Of a stretch of 64,000 nt of DNA, positions 43,732-50,674 are shown in pieces (the stretch's first letter is position 1; every line of letters begins with the position of its first letter). The position numbers were made by a program, and so were the translations under genes. Source of the DNA: Micromonospora endolithica (GTDB lineage Bacteria > Actinomycetota > Actinomycetes > Mycobacteriales > Micromonosporaceae); the NCBI RefSeq assembly GCF_003626595.1, contig NZ_RBAK01000001.1, positions 558,001 through 622,000 on the forward strand, read 5' to 3'. The notes under the pieces were generated by a model. The model saw nothing but the letters and a program-made list of their open reading frames with translations. It was not told the DNA's origin and did not search any database.

Positions 43732-43737
43732 TAGGGT
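43732..43737 (+). promoter_or_regulatory. -10 box of a leaderless promoter for the epimerase gene
   Basis: TAGGGT (within TATAGGGT) lies seven bases before ATG 43745 and no ribosome site is present. The 44-base gap also has to hold the divergent phosphatase promoter. Confidence 0.6.
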
Positions 43738-43744
43738 GCCCGAC

Positions 43745-44842
43745 ATGACGATCGCCGCGGTACGCACCCACCGGCTCTCCGCACCCCTGCACACGCCGTT
43801 CGTCACCGCGCTGCGCCGGACCACCACGATCGAGACCCTGGTGGTCGAGGTCGTCGACCGCGACGGGCGGTCCGGGTTCGGCGAGGCGCCGCAGGTCTGG
43901 CAGGTGACCGGCGCGTCGGTGGCCGGCTCCGAGGCGTGCGTACGGGAACTGCTCGGGCCGATGCTGACCAGCCGGAACCCCGACGACCTGGTGGCCCGCT
44001 GCGTCGAGGTGGACCGGGCGGTGGCGGGCAACGAGGCGGCCAAGGCGGCTGTCGACGTCGCCCTGCACGACCTGGCCGCGCGGCGGCTCGGCGTACCGCT
44101 GGTGCGGTTGCTCGGCGGCACCGCGCTGACCGTGCCGACGGACGTGACCCTCGCCGCCGGCGAAGCGGTGGACCTGGCGTCCGCCGCCCGCCAGCGGCGG
44201 GCCGACGGCTTCGACGTGCTCAAGCTCAAGGTCGGCACCGACGCGTCCGGCGACCTGGACCGGGTCCGCGCGGTCCGCGCCGCGGTGGGCCCGCGGATCC
44301 GCGTCCGGCTGGACGCCAACCAGGGTTGGACACCGCGCGAGGCGGTCCGCGTGATCCGGAACATCGAGGACGCCGGCCTGGACGTCGAGCTGGTCGAGCA
44401 GCCGGTGCACCGGGCGGACCTGGACGGACTGGCCTGGGTCAGCGACCGGGTGTCGACGCCGATCCTGGCCGACGAGTCGGTCTTCGGGGTGCGGGACCTG
44501 GTCGAGGTGATCCGCCGTCGCGCCGCGGACCTGGTCAACGTGAAGCTCGCCAAGTGCGGCGGCCTGCGCCCGGCACGCACCCTGCTGGACCTGGCCGCGG
44601 CGCACGGGGTGGGCACCGTGGTCGGCTCCATGATGGAGAGCCAGGTCGGGGTCGGGGCCGCCGCCAGCCTGGTCGCCGCGCAGGGCACCACCGCCGTCTC
44701 CGACCTGGACGCCGCCTGGTGGCTGGCCTGGACGCCGGTGCGCGGCGGTGTGCGGTACGAGGGCGCCACGGTGGTGCTGCCGGACGAGCCGGGTCTGGGG
44801 ATCAGCTCGGCGACTGAAGTAAAGATGCAGACTCGCGGTTGA
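43745..44842 (+). CDS. Dipeptide epimerase (L-Ala-D/L-Glu type, enolase superfamily)
   Basis: A 365-residue enolase-superfamily enzyme. Landmarks are LKLKVG (KxK catalytic base near residue 161), RLDANQGWT (metal Asp near 190), VEQPVH (metal Glu near 218), LADESVFG (metal Asp near 243) and VNVKLAKCGG (second catalytic Lys near 267). GSMMESQVGVGAAASL near 297 is typical of the muropeptide epimerases that convert L-Ala-D-Glu to L-Ala-L-Glu. The NlpC/P60 gene starts 59 bases downstream, as in the Bacillus ykfB-ykfC pair for wall-peptide recycling. Exact dipeptide specificity is an inference. Confidence 0.87.
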   Translation: MTIAAVRTHRLSAPLHTPFVTALRRTTTIETLVVEVVDRDGRSGFGEAPQVWQVTGASVAGSEACVRELLGPMLTSRNPDDLVARCVEVDRAVAGNEAAKAAVDVALHDLAARRLGVPLVRLLGGTALTVPTDVTLAAGEAVDLASAARQRRADGFDVLKLKVGTDASGDLDRVRAVRAAVGPRIRVRLDANQGWTPREAVRVIRNIEDAGLDVELVEQPVHRADLDGLAWVSDRVSTPILADESVFGVRDLVEVIRRRAADLVNVKLAKCGGLRPARTLLDLAAAHGVGTVVGSMMESQVGVGAAASLVAAQGTTAVSDLDAAWWLAWTPVRGGVRYEGATVVLPDEPGLGISSATEVKMQTRG

Positions 44843-44867
44843 GTTGTGGCGAAAACTTTCATAGGGT
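44839..44867 (+). promoter_or_regulatory. Promoter of the NlpC/P60 gene
   Basis: TTGAGT (44839-44844), a 17-base spacer and TAGGGT (44862-44867) give the best two-box promoter in this region. It starts inside the last codon of the epimerase gene. The predicted start near 44874 leaves a leader of about 28 bases with AGGAGG at its end. Confidence 0.65.
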
Positions 44868-44901
44868 CGCGGGCAGCATGCGGCGTGACCAGGAGGTGGA
44901 C

Positions 44902-45816
44902 GTGCAGGTGCGACCGGGCCGCGAGGCCGTCGTCCGGGTCGCGGTGGCGACCCTCTGGACCTCCCCCGACGCGGTACGCCCCGTCGACCGCCCCGCCCTG
45001 TCCGTCCCCGTCGACGTGGCCGCGTGGATCGCCGGGCTGGACACCGACCAGCGGGTGGGCGACTGCGTCCTGAGCCAGTTGCTGCTCGGCGAACGGGTGC
45101 TGGTCACCGGGATCCGCCCGGACGGCTGGGCGCACGTGGTGGCGGTCGAACAGCAGGCGGCCCGGCTCGACCCGCGCGGGTACCCGGGCTGGCTGCCGGT
45201 CGACCAACTCGCGCCGGCCACCCCGCTTCCCGACACCGTCCCGTTGGTCGTGGACGTCCCGGTCACCGCTCTGCACGACACCCCCGACGGCCCGGCGGCG
45301 CTGCCCGGCGTGGTCCTCGGCACCCGACTCACCTCGGCCGGACCGGCCCACGCCGGCTGGCACCCGGTACTCCCCCCCGGTCACGCCGACCCGCTCTGGC
45401 TGCCCGCCACCCACGCGGTGCCACTGCCCACCGGGACGCCGCCGCCGCAACGGGCGCTCGACGTGGCCCGCCGGCTGGGCGACGTCGTCTACATCTGGGG
45501 CGGCGTGTCCGCGTACGGCATCGACTGCTCCGGCCTGGTCCACCTGGCGTGGCGGCGCCTCGGTGTCGACCTGCCCCGGGACGCCGACGACCAGGCGGCC
45601 GCGACCACGCCGCTACGGCTGGGCACCGAGCGCCCCGGCGACCTGTACTTCTTCGCCCGGCCCGGCCGGCACATCCACCACATCGGAATCGTCACCGCCG
45701 AGCCGGCCGGCGACGACCGCCGGATGCTGCACGCCTGCTACCGCAAGCGCCGGGTGCTGGAGGAGCGACTGCCCGCCGACCGGACCGCGACGTTGGTCGC
45801 CGTCCACCGGGTCTGA
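44902..45816 (+). CDS. NlpC/P60 peptidase (YkfC-like gamma-D-glutamyl endopeptidase)
   Basis: A 304-residue cysteine peptidase. Residues 1-185 look like two SH3b domains (VTALHDTPDG and WLPATHAVPLPTG mark the second). The C-terminal NlpC/P60 domain has the catalytic Cys in YGIDCSGLVHLAWRRLGVDL near residue 211, His in HIHHIGIVTAE near 260 and a third polar residue in MLHACYRKRR near 280. There is no signal peptide, so it is probably cytosolic like YkfC, which trims gamma-D-Glu-Dap bonds of recycled wall peptides. GTG 44902 is chosen for AGGAGG five bases upstream; ATG 44878 is a weaker option. Confidence 0.86.
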   Translation: MQVRPGREAVVRVAVATLWTSPDAVRPVDRPALSVPVDVAAWIAGLDTDQRVGDCVLSQLLLGERVLVTGIRPDGWAHVVAVEQQAARLDPRGYPGWLPVDQLAPATPLPDTVPLVVDVPVTALHDTPDGPAALPGVVLGTRLTSAGPAHAGWHPVLPPGHADPLWLPATHAVPLPTGTPPPQRALDVARRLGDVVYIWGGVSAYGIDCSGLVHLAWRRLGVDLPRDADDQAAATTPLRLGTERPGDLYFFARPGRHIHHIGIVTAEPAGDDRRMLHACYRKRRVLEERLPADRTATLVAVHRV

Positions 45817-45827
45817 GCGCGGACAAC

Positions 45828-45860
45828 GATCGAGGGGCGACCGACGGCCGCCCCTCGATC
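45828..45860. terminator. Terminator hairpin
   Basis: Perfect 12-base arms (45828-45839 and 45849-45860, GATCGAGGGGCG) around a 9-base loop, between the convergent NlpC/P60 and TerC genes; flanking CGCGGAC and GTCCGCG (45818-45824, 45864-45870) extend the pairing. Confidence 0.8.
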
Positions 45861-45877
45861 CGGGTCCGCGCGGCGGC

Positions 45878-46876
45878 TCAGCGGCGCGCCTCGGCCAGTT
45901 CCCGGCGGCGGTCCCGGGAGGACTTGACCAGGCTGGCGATCGTCGCGACCAGCAGGGTGCCCAGGATGACCAGCAGCGACAGCCAGATCGGGATGTGCGG
46001 CGCCCAGCCCACGTGCTCACCGCCGTTGATGAACGGCAGCTTGTTGTCGGCCAGGGCCTCCAGCACCAGCTTGACGCCGATGAAGCCCAGCACCACGGCC
46101 AGGCCGTAGGTGAGGTAGACGAGCCGGTCCAGCAGCCCGCCCAACAGGAAGTAGAGCTGCCGCAGGCCCATCAGCGCGAAGACGTTCGCGGTGAAGACCA
46201 GGTAGGGCTCCTGGGTGATGCCGAAGATCGCCGGGATCGAGTCGAGCGCGAAGATCAGGTCGGTGGTGCCGATGGCGATCATCACGATCAGCATCGGCGT
46301 GAAGAGCCGCCGGCCCGCCTCGTGGGTGGTCAGCTTCGCGCCGTCGTAGTCGCGGGAGATCGGCAGCGCCCTGCGGCTCCACCGGATGAGCACGTTCTCG
46401 GTGAACTCGTCCTCGTCCGGCTCACCCTGCCGGGCGAGGTTGACCGCGGTGTAGATGAGGAACGCGCCGAAGATGTAGAACACCCAGGAGAACTGGGAGA
46501 TCAACGCCGCGCCGGCCGCGATGAAGCCGCCGCGCATCACCAGCGCCAGCACGATGCCGACCAGCAGCACCTTCTGCTGGTACTGCCGGGGCACGCCGAA
46601 GCGGGCCATGATGATCACGAAGACGAAGAGGTTGTCGACCGACAGGCTGTACTCGGTGAGCCAGCCGGTGTAGAACTGCCCGGCCGCACTGGCACCGGAG
46701 AAGAACCAGACGCCGACGCCGAAGATCAGGGCCAGCCCCACGTAGAAGCCGACCCAGAGGCTCGACTCGCGCACACTCGGCTCGTGCGGACGCCGACCGA
46801 TGATCAGCAGATCCAGGAGCAGGATGGCGGTCAGCGCGACGAGCGTTCCCGCCCACACGAGTCCGGACACGTCCAA
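45878..46876 (-). CDS. TerC-family integral membrane protein
   Basis: A 332-residue membrane protein of the TerC/Alx family, linked to manganese export or loading of exported metalloproteins. About nine hydrophobic segments are seen. The conserved acidic motifs FYTGWLTEYSLSVDNLFVF near residue 68 and TTDLIFALDSIPAIFG near 203 are the family signatures. The most likely start is TTG 46876: GGAGG lies seven bases upstream, whereas GTG 46870 would have 13. A probable manganese riboswitch lies in the leader. Confidence 0.93.
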   Translation of the reverse strand: MDVSGLVWAGTLVALTAILLLDLLIIGRRPHEPSVRESSLWVGFYVGLALIFGVGVWFFSGASAAGQFYTGWLTEYSLSVDNLFVFVIIMARFGVPRQYQQKVLLVGIVLALVMRGGFIAAGAALISQFSWVFYIFGAFLIYTAVNLARQGEPDEDEFTENVLIRWSRRALPISRDYDGAKLTTHEAGRRLFTPMLIVMIAIGTTDLIFALDSIPAIFGITQEPYLVFTANVFALMGLRQLYFLLGGLLDRLVYLTYGLAVVLGFIGVKLVLEALADNKLPFINGGEHVGWAPHIPIWLSLLVILGTLLVATIASLVKSSRDRRRELAEARR

Positions 46877-46965
46877 TGTTCATCCTCCGGCAGACACGCA
46901 GCGACGCGCACACCGTACGCCCTCGCGGGCCGTGCGGTGCCGACGACGCTGACTCTGGTGACTGT

Positions 46966-47088
46966 CGGAGGTCTCTTCCGCCACCGACCCGCGAACGGGC
47001 CGGCGACCAACGGGGCCGGGTCGCGCCACCGGGGGGCCGGCGCTCGACCGTGCTGACGACTCCGTCGCGGGGGAATACTCCCCTCCTC
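46966..47088 (-). promoter_or_regulatory. Probable yybP-ykoY (Mn2+) riboswitch upstream of terC
   Basis: Read on the minus strand, GGAGG at 47086-47082 and CCTCC at 46971-46967 can close a long-range stem. Just inside are GGGGAGTA (overlapping the 5' stem) and GAGACCTCC at the 3' side, with GTCGTCAGCACGG near 47058-47046, which match the conserved metal-binding loops of yybP-ykoY RNAs. The RNA would end about 90 bases before the terC TTG. The class is known to sense manganese and to sit before TerC-type genes. No covariance search was possible here. Confidence 0.75.
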
Positions 47089-47092
47089 GATC

Positions 47093-47382
47093 GTCATTCT
47101 CGCCCACCGCGCCCACTCGGCGCATCCCGGGCTCCCGTGTCTCTCCCCACCACGCGAAGTCGGAATAGCACCGTCACCCCGCGTGAGGCATCCTAGGAGG
47201 ATAGTTTGCATTGCCATCCGACCGCCGCCCGCGTGCCGCCCTCGACCAGCGCGCAACTTCGGGGAAAGTGCGGTCTCAGGGGCGTCGGAGGCAGCGACAT
47301 CCCCGAAGTTGCCCGGGTCTTGGGTGGCCGAAGGCCCGGTCGCATGACCGTCCGGGACCGGCGGAGCAGGGCGGCGACTCGC
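47093..47382. other. Intergenic region upstream of terC
   Basis: No gene is seen in this 290-base stretch. Two -10-like hexamers for the minus strand (TATCCT 47203-47198 and TAGGAT 47195-47190) lie in an AT-richer patch with the small inverted repeat ATCCTAGGAGGAT, and GAGAAT near 47101-47096 is another candidate close to the riboswitch. None has a clear -35 box. The part nearest 47382 follows the TetR stop and shows no obvious hairpin. Confidence 0.35.
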
Positions 47383-47988
47383 TCAGGCGCGGTACGCGGC
47401 CAGCCACACCCGCACCGCCTCGTCGGCCCAGCGGTGCAGGTCGACCTCGTCGCGGCTGGCGTGAACCGCGAACATCGCCTCGTCCAGCGGGACCGACAGG
47501 ATCAGGTGATTGAGGTACTGCGCGGCGGTCAACGGATCGGGGGCGCGCACCAGCCCCCGCTCGGCGAGTCGGGCGACGACACGGGCCAGGGTCGCGTGGC
47601 CGCGCTCGGGTGCGGCCCGGTGCCAGGCCCGGGCGAGGTCGGGGAAGCGGCCCGCCTCACCGATGATCATCCGGCGGAGCTGGACCAGGTGCGGTCGGGT
47701 CACGGCGGCGACGTGTTCGCGGGCGAAGGACCGCAGGTCCCGGGGCAGATCGGTGGACTCGGCGAGCGCCTCGACCAGCGGCGACCCGGCGCGTTCGGCC
47801 GCGCCGATCGCGTCGGTGAACACCGCCTCGAAGAGCGCCTGCTTGTCGGCGAAGTGCGCGTACACGGTGACCTTCGACGCCTTCGCGCGGGCGGCGATGC
47901 GGTCCATGCCCGCGCCGAGGTAGCCGTGCTCCAGGAACTCGGCCAGGGCGGCGGCGAGGATCGTCCGGCGCTTGCGCTCCTTCTCCAT
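47383..47988 (-). CDS. TetR-family transcriptional regulator
   Basis: A 201-residue regulator. The N-terminal HTH (ILAAALAEFLEHGYLGAGMD, then IAARAKASKVTVYAHFADK with the recognition helix near residue 40) is typical of TetR; the C-terminal ligand domain belongs to the AefR-like group (LVQLRRMIIGEAGRFPDLA). It is divergent from an alpha/beta hydrolase with only 28 bases between starts, filled by one palindrome. ATG 47988 is chosen because a -10 box ends six bases before it; GTG 47991 is one codon earlier. Confidence 0.9.
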   Translation of the reverse strand: MEKERKRRTILAAALAEFLEHGYLGAGMDRIAARAKASKVTVYAHFADKQALFEAVFTDAIGAAERAGSPLVEALAESTDLPRDLRSFAREHVAAVTRPHLVQLRRMIIGEAGRFPDLARAWHRAAPERGHATLARVVARLAERGLVRAPDPLTAAQYLNHLILSVPLDEAMFAVHASRDEVDLHRWADEAVRVWLAAYRA

Positions 47989-47993
47989 CACCC

Positions 47994-48015
47994 AACTGTA
48001 CTGTACGGTTCAGTT
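47994..48015. promoter_or_regulatory. TetR operator covering two divergent leaderless promoters
   Basis: A 22-base imperfect palindrome with outer arms AACTG and CAGTT and inner AC/GT symmetry. The minus-strand -10 box TACAGT (48000-47995) is six bases before the regulator ATG, and the plus-strand -10 box TACGGT (48004-48009) is seven bases before the hydrolase ATG. Both boxes lie fully inside the palindrome, so one bound dimer pair should silence both genes. Confidence 0.75.
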
Positions 48016-48016
48016 C

Positions 48017-48778
48017 ATGGAGACGACCGTGACCTCCCCGGACGGCACCCGCATCGCCTACCAGCAGGCCGGCTCCGGCCCACCGCTGATCCTCATCGAC
48101 GCCGCCGGGCACTTCCGGGCCAACAGCCCGCTCGGCGAGCTCGCCGAGCTGCTGACGGACCACTTCACCGTGGTGCGGTACGACCGGCGGGGGCGCGGCG
48201 CCAGCGGCGACACCCCGCCGTACACCCCGCACCGGGAGGTGGAGGACCTGGCGGCGCTGATCGGCGCCGTCGGCGGCCCGGCCGCCCTCTACGGCTACTC
48301 CTCCGGCTGCCTGGTGGCCCTGCACGCCGCGGCCGCCGGCCTGCCGGTCCGCCGCCTCGCCCTGCTGGAACCGCCGATCGAACCGGCCCGCGACGACCCC
48401 GCCCAGCGGGCGTTCGCCACCCGGCTGCGGAGCCTCACCGGGGTCGACGCGGTGGAGTTCTTCCTGGAGAGCATCGGTCTGCCCGCCGACGTCCTCGCCG
48501 GCATGCGGGACACGCCACACTGGACGGCGATGGTGTCCGTCGCGCACACGCTGGCCTACGACAGCATGCTCAGCGAGGCCACCGACGCCGACCTGCTGCG
48601 GCGGGTAACCGCGCCGGCACTGGTGCTGGACAGCGCGGGCAGCACCGGGGAACTGACCGGGATGGCGGCGACGGCGGCGGCGCTGCTGCCGCACGCCACC
48701 CACCGCAGCCTGCCCGGCCAGTGGCACGGAGTGCCGGCGACGACCCTCGCGCCGGCGCTGACCGACTTCCTCCGTTGA
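48017..48778 (+). CDS. Alpha/beta hydrolase
   Basis: A 253-residue cytosolic alpha/beta hydrolase. The oxyanion region is around LIDAAGHFR near residue 28, RYDRRGRGASG near 55 is the usual strand-4 motif, the nucleophile Ser is in LYGYSSGCLVALH near 95, and the catalytic His in QWHGVPATTLAP near 236. It is probably controlled by the divergent TetR regulator and may share a transcript with the monooxygenase-like gene 59 bases downstream. The substrate is unknown. Confidence 0.87.
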   Translation: METTVTSPDGTRIAYQQAGSGPPLILIDAAGHFRANSPLGELAELLTDHFTVVRYDRRGRGASGDTPPYTPHREVEDLAALIGAVGGPAALYGYSSGCLVALHAAAAGLPVRRLALLEPPIEPARDDPAQRAFATRLRSLTGVDAVEFFLESIGLPADVLAGMRDTPHWTAMVSVAHTLAYDSMLSEATDADLLRRVTAPALVLDSAGSTGELTGMAATAAALLPHATHRSLPGQWHGVPATTLAPALTDFLR

Positions 48779-48837
48779 GAACGGCGGAACCGCCCCCCGT
48801 GCCACGTCCGCTACCGGTGTCGTGGGAAGCTGCGCTC

Positions 48838-49131
48838 ATGGTGCTCGAAGTTGCGTTGATCGACGTCATCCCGGGACACGAGGACGAGTTCGCCGCCGCG
48901 TACGCGCAGGCGCACCCGGTCATCACCAGCGCCGAGGGATGCCGCTCGGTACGGATGACCCGGGGCGTCGAGTCCCCCTCCCGATTCGTGCTGCTGGTCG
49001 AGTGGGACTCGGTCGAGGCGCACGACGTGAACTTCCGGCAGACCGAGAAGTTCCAGCAGTGGCGGGCGCTGATCGGCCCGCACTTCGCCAACCCGCCGTC
49101 GGTCGAGCACTTCGTCGACGTGCCGGCCTGA
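48838..49131 (+). CDS. Antibiotic biosynthesis monooxygenase-domain (ABM) protein
   Basis: A 97-residue dimeric alpha/beta barrel protein of the ABM family. VLEVALIDVIPGHEDEFAAA at the start, then EGCRSVRMTRGVESPSRFVL and VEWDSVEAHD near residues 33-60 fit the family. ABM proteins include quinone-forming monooxygenases, heme-degrading enzymes and proteins of unknown function; the name does not mean an antibiotic pathway is present, and none is nearby. Weak ribosome site (GGGAAG) upstream. Confidence 0.85.
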   Translation: MVLEVALIDVIPGHEDEFAAAYAQAHPVITSAEGCRSVRMTRGVESPSRFVLLVEWDSVEAHDVNFRQTEKFQQWRALIGPHFANPPSVEHFVDVPA

Positions 49132-49255
49132 CAAAGGCCCGAGGCTGTCGTACCCACCGGCTAGCGTGCGCGCACGCGCCGGCCGCCGGCCCCGACGGGC
49201 TCGGGGGCGCCGGGTCCGGTGGCCGCGCGGCGAAAGCCCCTGGCCGAACGGGTCC

Positions 49256-49312
49256 GTTGCCGCGACAGGTCAGTTGCCGCGACGGGTCAGTTGCCGCGAC
49301 GGGTCAGTTCCG
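49256..49312. repeat. 17-base tandem repeat at the 3' end of the XRE gene
   Basis: Three full copies of a 17-base unit (49256-49272, 49273-49289, 49290-49306; plus-strand GTTGCCGCGACGGGTCA) and part of a fourth. The unit contains the TGA stop of the XRE gene, so the array looks like tail-end duplication by slippage. Since 17 is not a multiple of three, extra copies past the stop are non-coding. Confidence 0.8.
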
Positions 49313-50144
49313 CGACGGTCCGCTCCGCCGACAGGGCCGCCGCCGACAGCCAGCCGGTGAGCCGGTCGTACCGCTCGACGTCAGCCTCGGTGGTCAGCCG
49401 CACGTCGGTGGTCAGCCCCTCCAGCATCACCGTGCGCGGGTCGGCCGGGTCCGGGAAGGAATAGCAGGAGTAGGGCGTGAGCGGGTGCAGCGCGCCCTTC
49501 GCCGCCCGCCCCCGGGGCAGCAGGCGGATCGTCACGTGCGCCAGCCCGGCCAGCTCGACCAGGTGCCGCATCTGCTCCCGCCACACCTCGTCAGGGTTGT
49601 CGCCGGGATCGCAGGCGGCCTCGGTGAGCAGCGCGGTGTAGCGCGGCGGGTCCGCGCGGCGCAGCACCTCGCACCGGGAGACCCGGGCCCGCACGTCGGC
49701 CTCCACGTCGACCGTGGGATCGAGCAGCCGACCGGCGACGACCCGCAACCGGGCGTACGCCGGGGTCTGCAGCAACCCCGGCACGATCGCGGGTTGGAAC
49801 TCGACGATGCTGGCCGCGCCGGCCTCCAACTCGGCGTAGGTGCGCTGCCGCTCCCCCATCTCGCCCAGCGCCTTCCACCAGCCCCGGCTGGTGGCGGCGT
49901 CCCGGGCGATCACGATCAGGGCGTCGCGCTTCGGCGTCGGCACCTGGTAGACGTCGAGCAGGTCGAGCACGTCGGCGAGGTCGGGCCGGCTCTGCCCCAG
50001 CTCGATGCGGGACAGTTTCGAGGTGGAGGCCCAGCCCAGACGGTCACAGACCTGTTCCAGGGTCAGTGACTCCCGCCGGCGCAACTGCCGCAGCTCGGCG
50101 CCGAGCCTGGCCCGTCTGATCACCGGACTCGTCGACAACGCCAT
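49287..50144 (-). CDS. XRE-family helix-turn-helix protein with DUF5753 domain
   Basis: A 285-residue regulator of the large actinomycete WhiJ-like family. Residues 10-70 are an XRE HTH (LTLEQVCDRLGWASTSKLSRIE), the rest a DUF5753 domain (ASIVEFQPAIVPGLLQTPAYAR near 112, PGDNPDEVWREQMRHL near 182). Most family genes are paired with a small DUF397 gene; none is seen here within the neighbouring sequence. GGAGG lies six bases before the ATG. The 3' end is embedded in a short tandem repeat. Confidence 0.88.
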   Translation of the reverse strand: MALSTSPVIRRARLGAELRQLRRRESLTLEQVCDRLGWASTSKLSRIELGQSRPDLADVLDLLDVYQVPTPKRDALIVIARDAATSRGWWKALGEMGERQRTYAELEAGAASIVEFQPAIVPGLLQTPAYARLRVVAGRLLDPTVDVEADVRARVSRCEVLRRADPPRYTALLTEAACDPGDNPDEVWREQMRHLVELAGLAHVTIRLLPRGRAAKGALHPLTPYSCYSFPDPADPRTVMLEGLTTDVRLTTEADVERYDRLTGWLSAAALSAERTVAELTRRGN

Positions 50145-50164
50145 TCGCGCCTCCCCACCGAGGG

Positions 50165-50207
50165 AGCGTACGCATGACGATCACCCAGCGCAATAGCTTG
50201 CTTGCGC
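50165..50207 (-). promoter_or_regulatory. XRE gene promoter with overlapping inverted repeat
   Basis: On the minus strand TTGCGC (50193-50188), a 17-base spacer and TACGCT (50170-50165) make a good promoter. The -35 box is one arm of the inverted repeat GCGCAA/TTGCGC (50188-50193 and 50202-50207), so a protein bound there would compete with polymerase. Self-regulation by the XRE protein is an inference. Confidence 0.6.
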
Positions 50208-50272
50208 AACGCGACGGCGGTCCGGCCGCCCCCGTCGTCAACGGCCGGACCCGCACGCGTCAGTCGGCGGTG

Positions 50273-50650
50273 TCAGATCCGGTACGTGCCGAAAGACCAG
50301 ACGTTGCCGTCCAGGTCCCGGGCCGCGTAGTCGCGGGAGCCGTAGTCGGTGTCGAAGGGTGGCCGGACGATCTCCGCGCCGGCCGCCCGGGCCCGATCGT
50401 GATGAGCGTCCAGGTCGTCGACCGCGACGTAGACCACGTAGTCGTCGTCGGCCGCCCGCACCGGCGCGGACGCGGCGGCCGGGCGGGGACCGAGCATGAT
50501 CATGCCGGTGCCGAAGACGAGTTCGGCGTGGGCCACGGTGCCGTCGGGGGCCTCGTGCACCGCGTGCGCGGTGAAGCCGAACGCGGCGCGGAGCCACTCG
50601 ATCGCGGACCGGGGGTCGGTGTACCGGAGAACCGGATAGACAGTTCGCAT
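50273..50650 (-). CDS. VOC-family (glyoxalase/bleomycin-resistance fold) protein
   Basis: A 125-residue protein of two beta-alpha-beta-beta-beta units. It shows the glyoxalase-like layout: YTDPRSAIEWLRAAFGF near residue 10, AHAELVFGTGMIMLG near 39, and DYGSRDYAARDLDGNVWSFG near 100. It resembles the PhnB-like group; catalytic activity or ligand is unknown. It follows the AraC-type gene by 24 bases on the same strand and is probably its co-transcribed partner. ATG 50650 preferred with AGGA seven bases upstream. Confidence 0.82.
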   Translation of the reverse strand: MRTVYPVLRYTDPRSAIEWLRAAFGFTAHAVHEAPDGTVAHAELVFGTGMIMLGPRPAAASAPVRAADDDYVVYVAVDDLDAHHDRARAAGAEIVRPPFDTDYGSRDYAARDLDGNVWSFGTYRI

Positions 50651-50674
50651 GCCCCGATCCTGGCCCACCGGCGA

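Noticed and set aside
48017..49131. Part of an antibiotic biosynthesis cluster
   Set aside because: The ABM-domain protein and alpha/beta hydrolase are not accompanied by synthases, carrier proteins or tailoring enzymes. Both families are common in primary metabolism.
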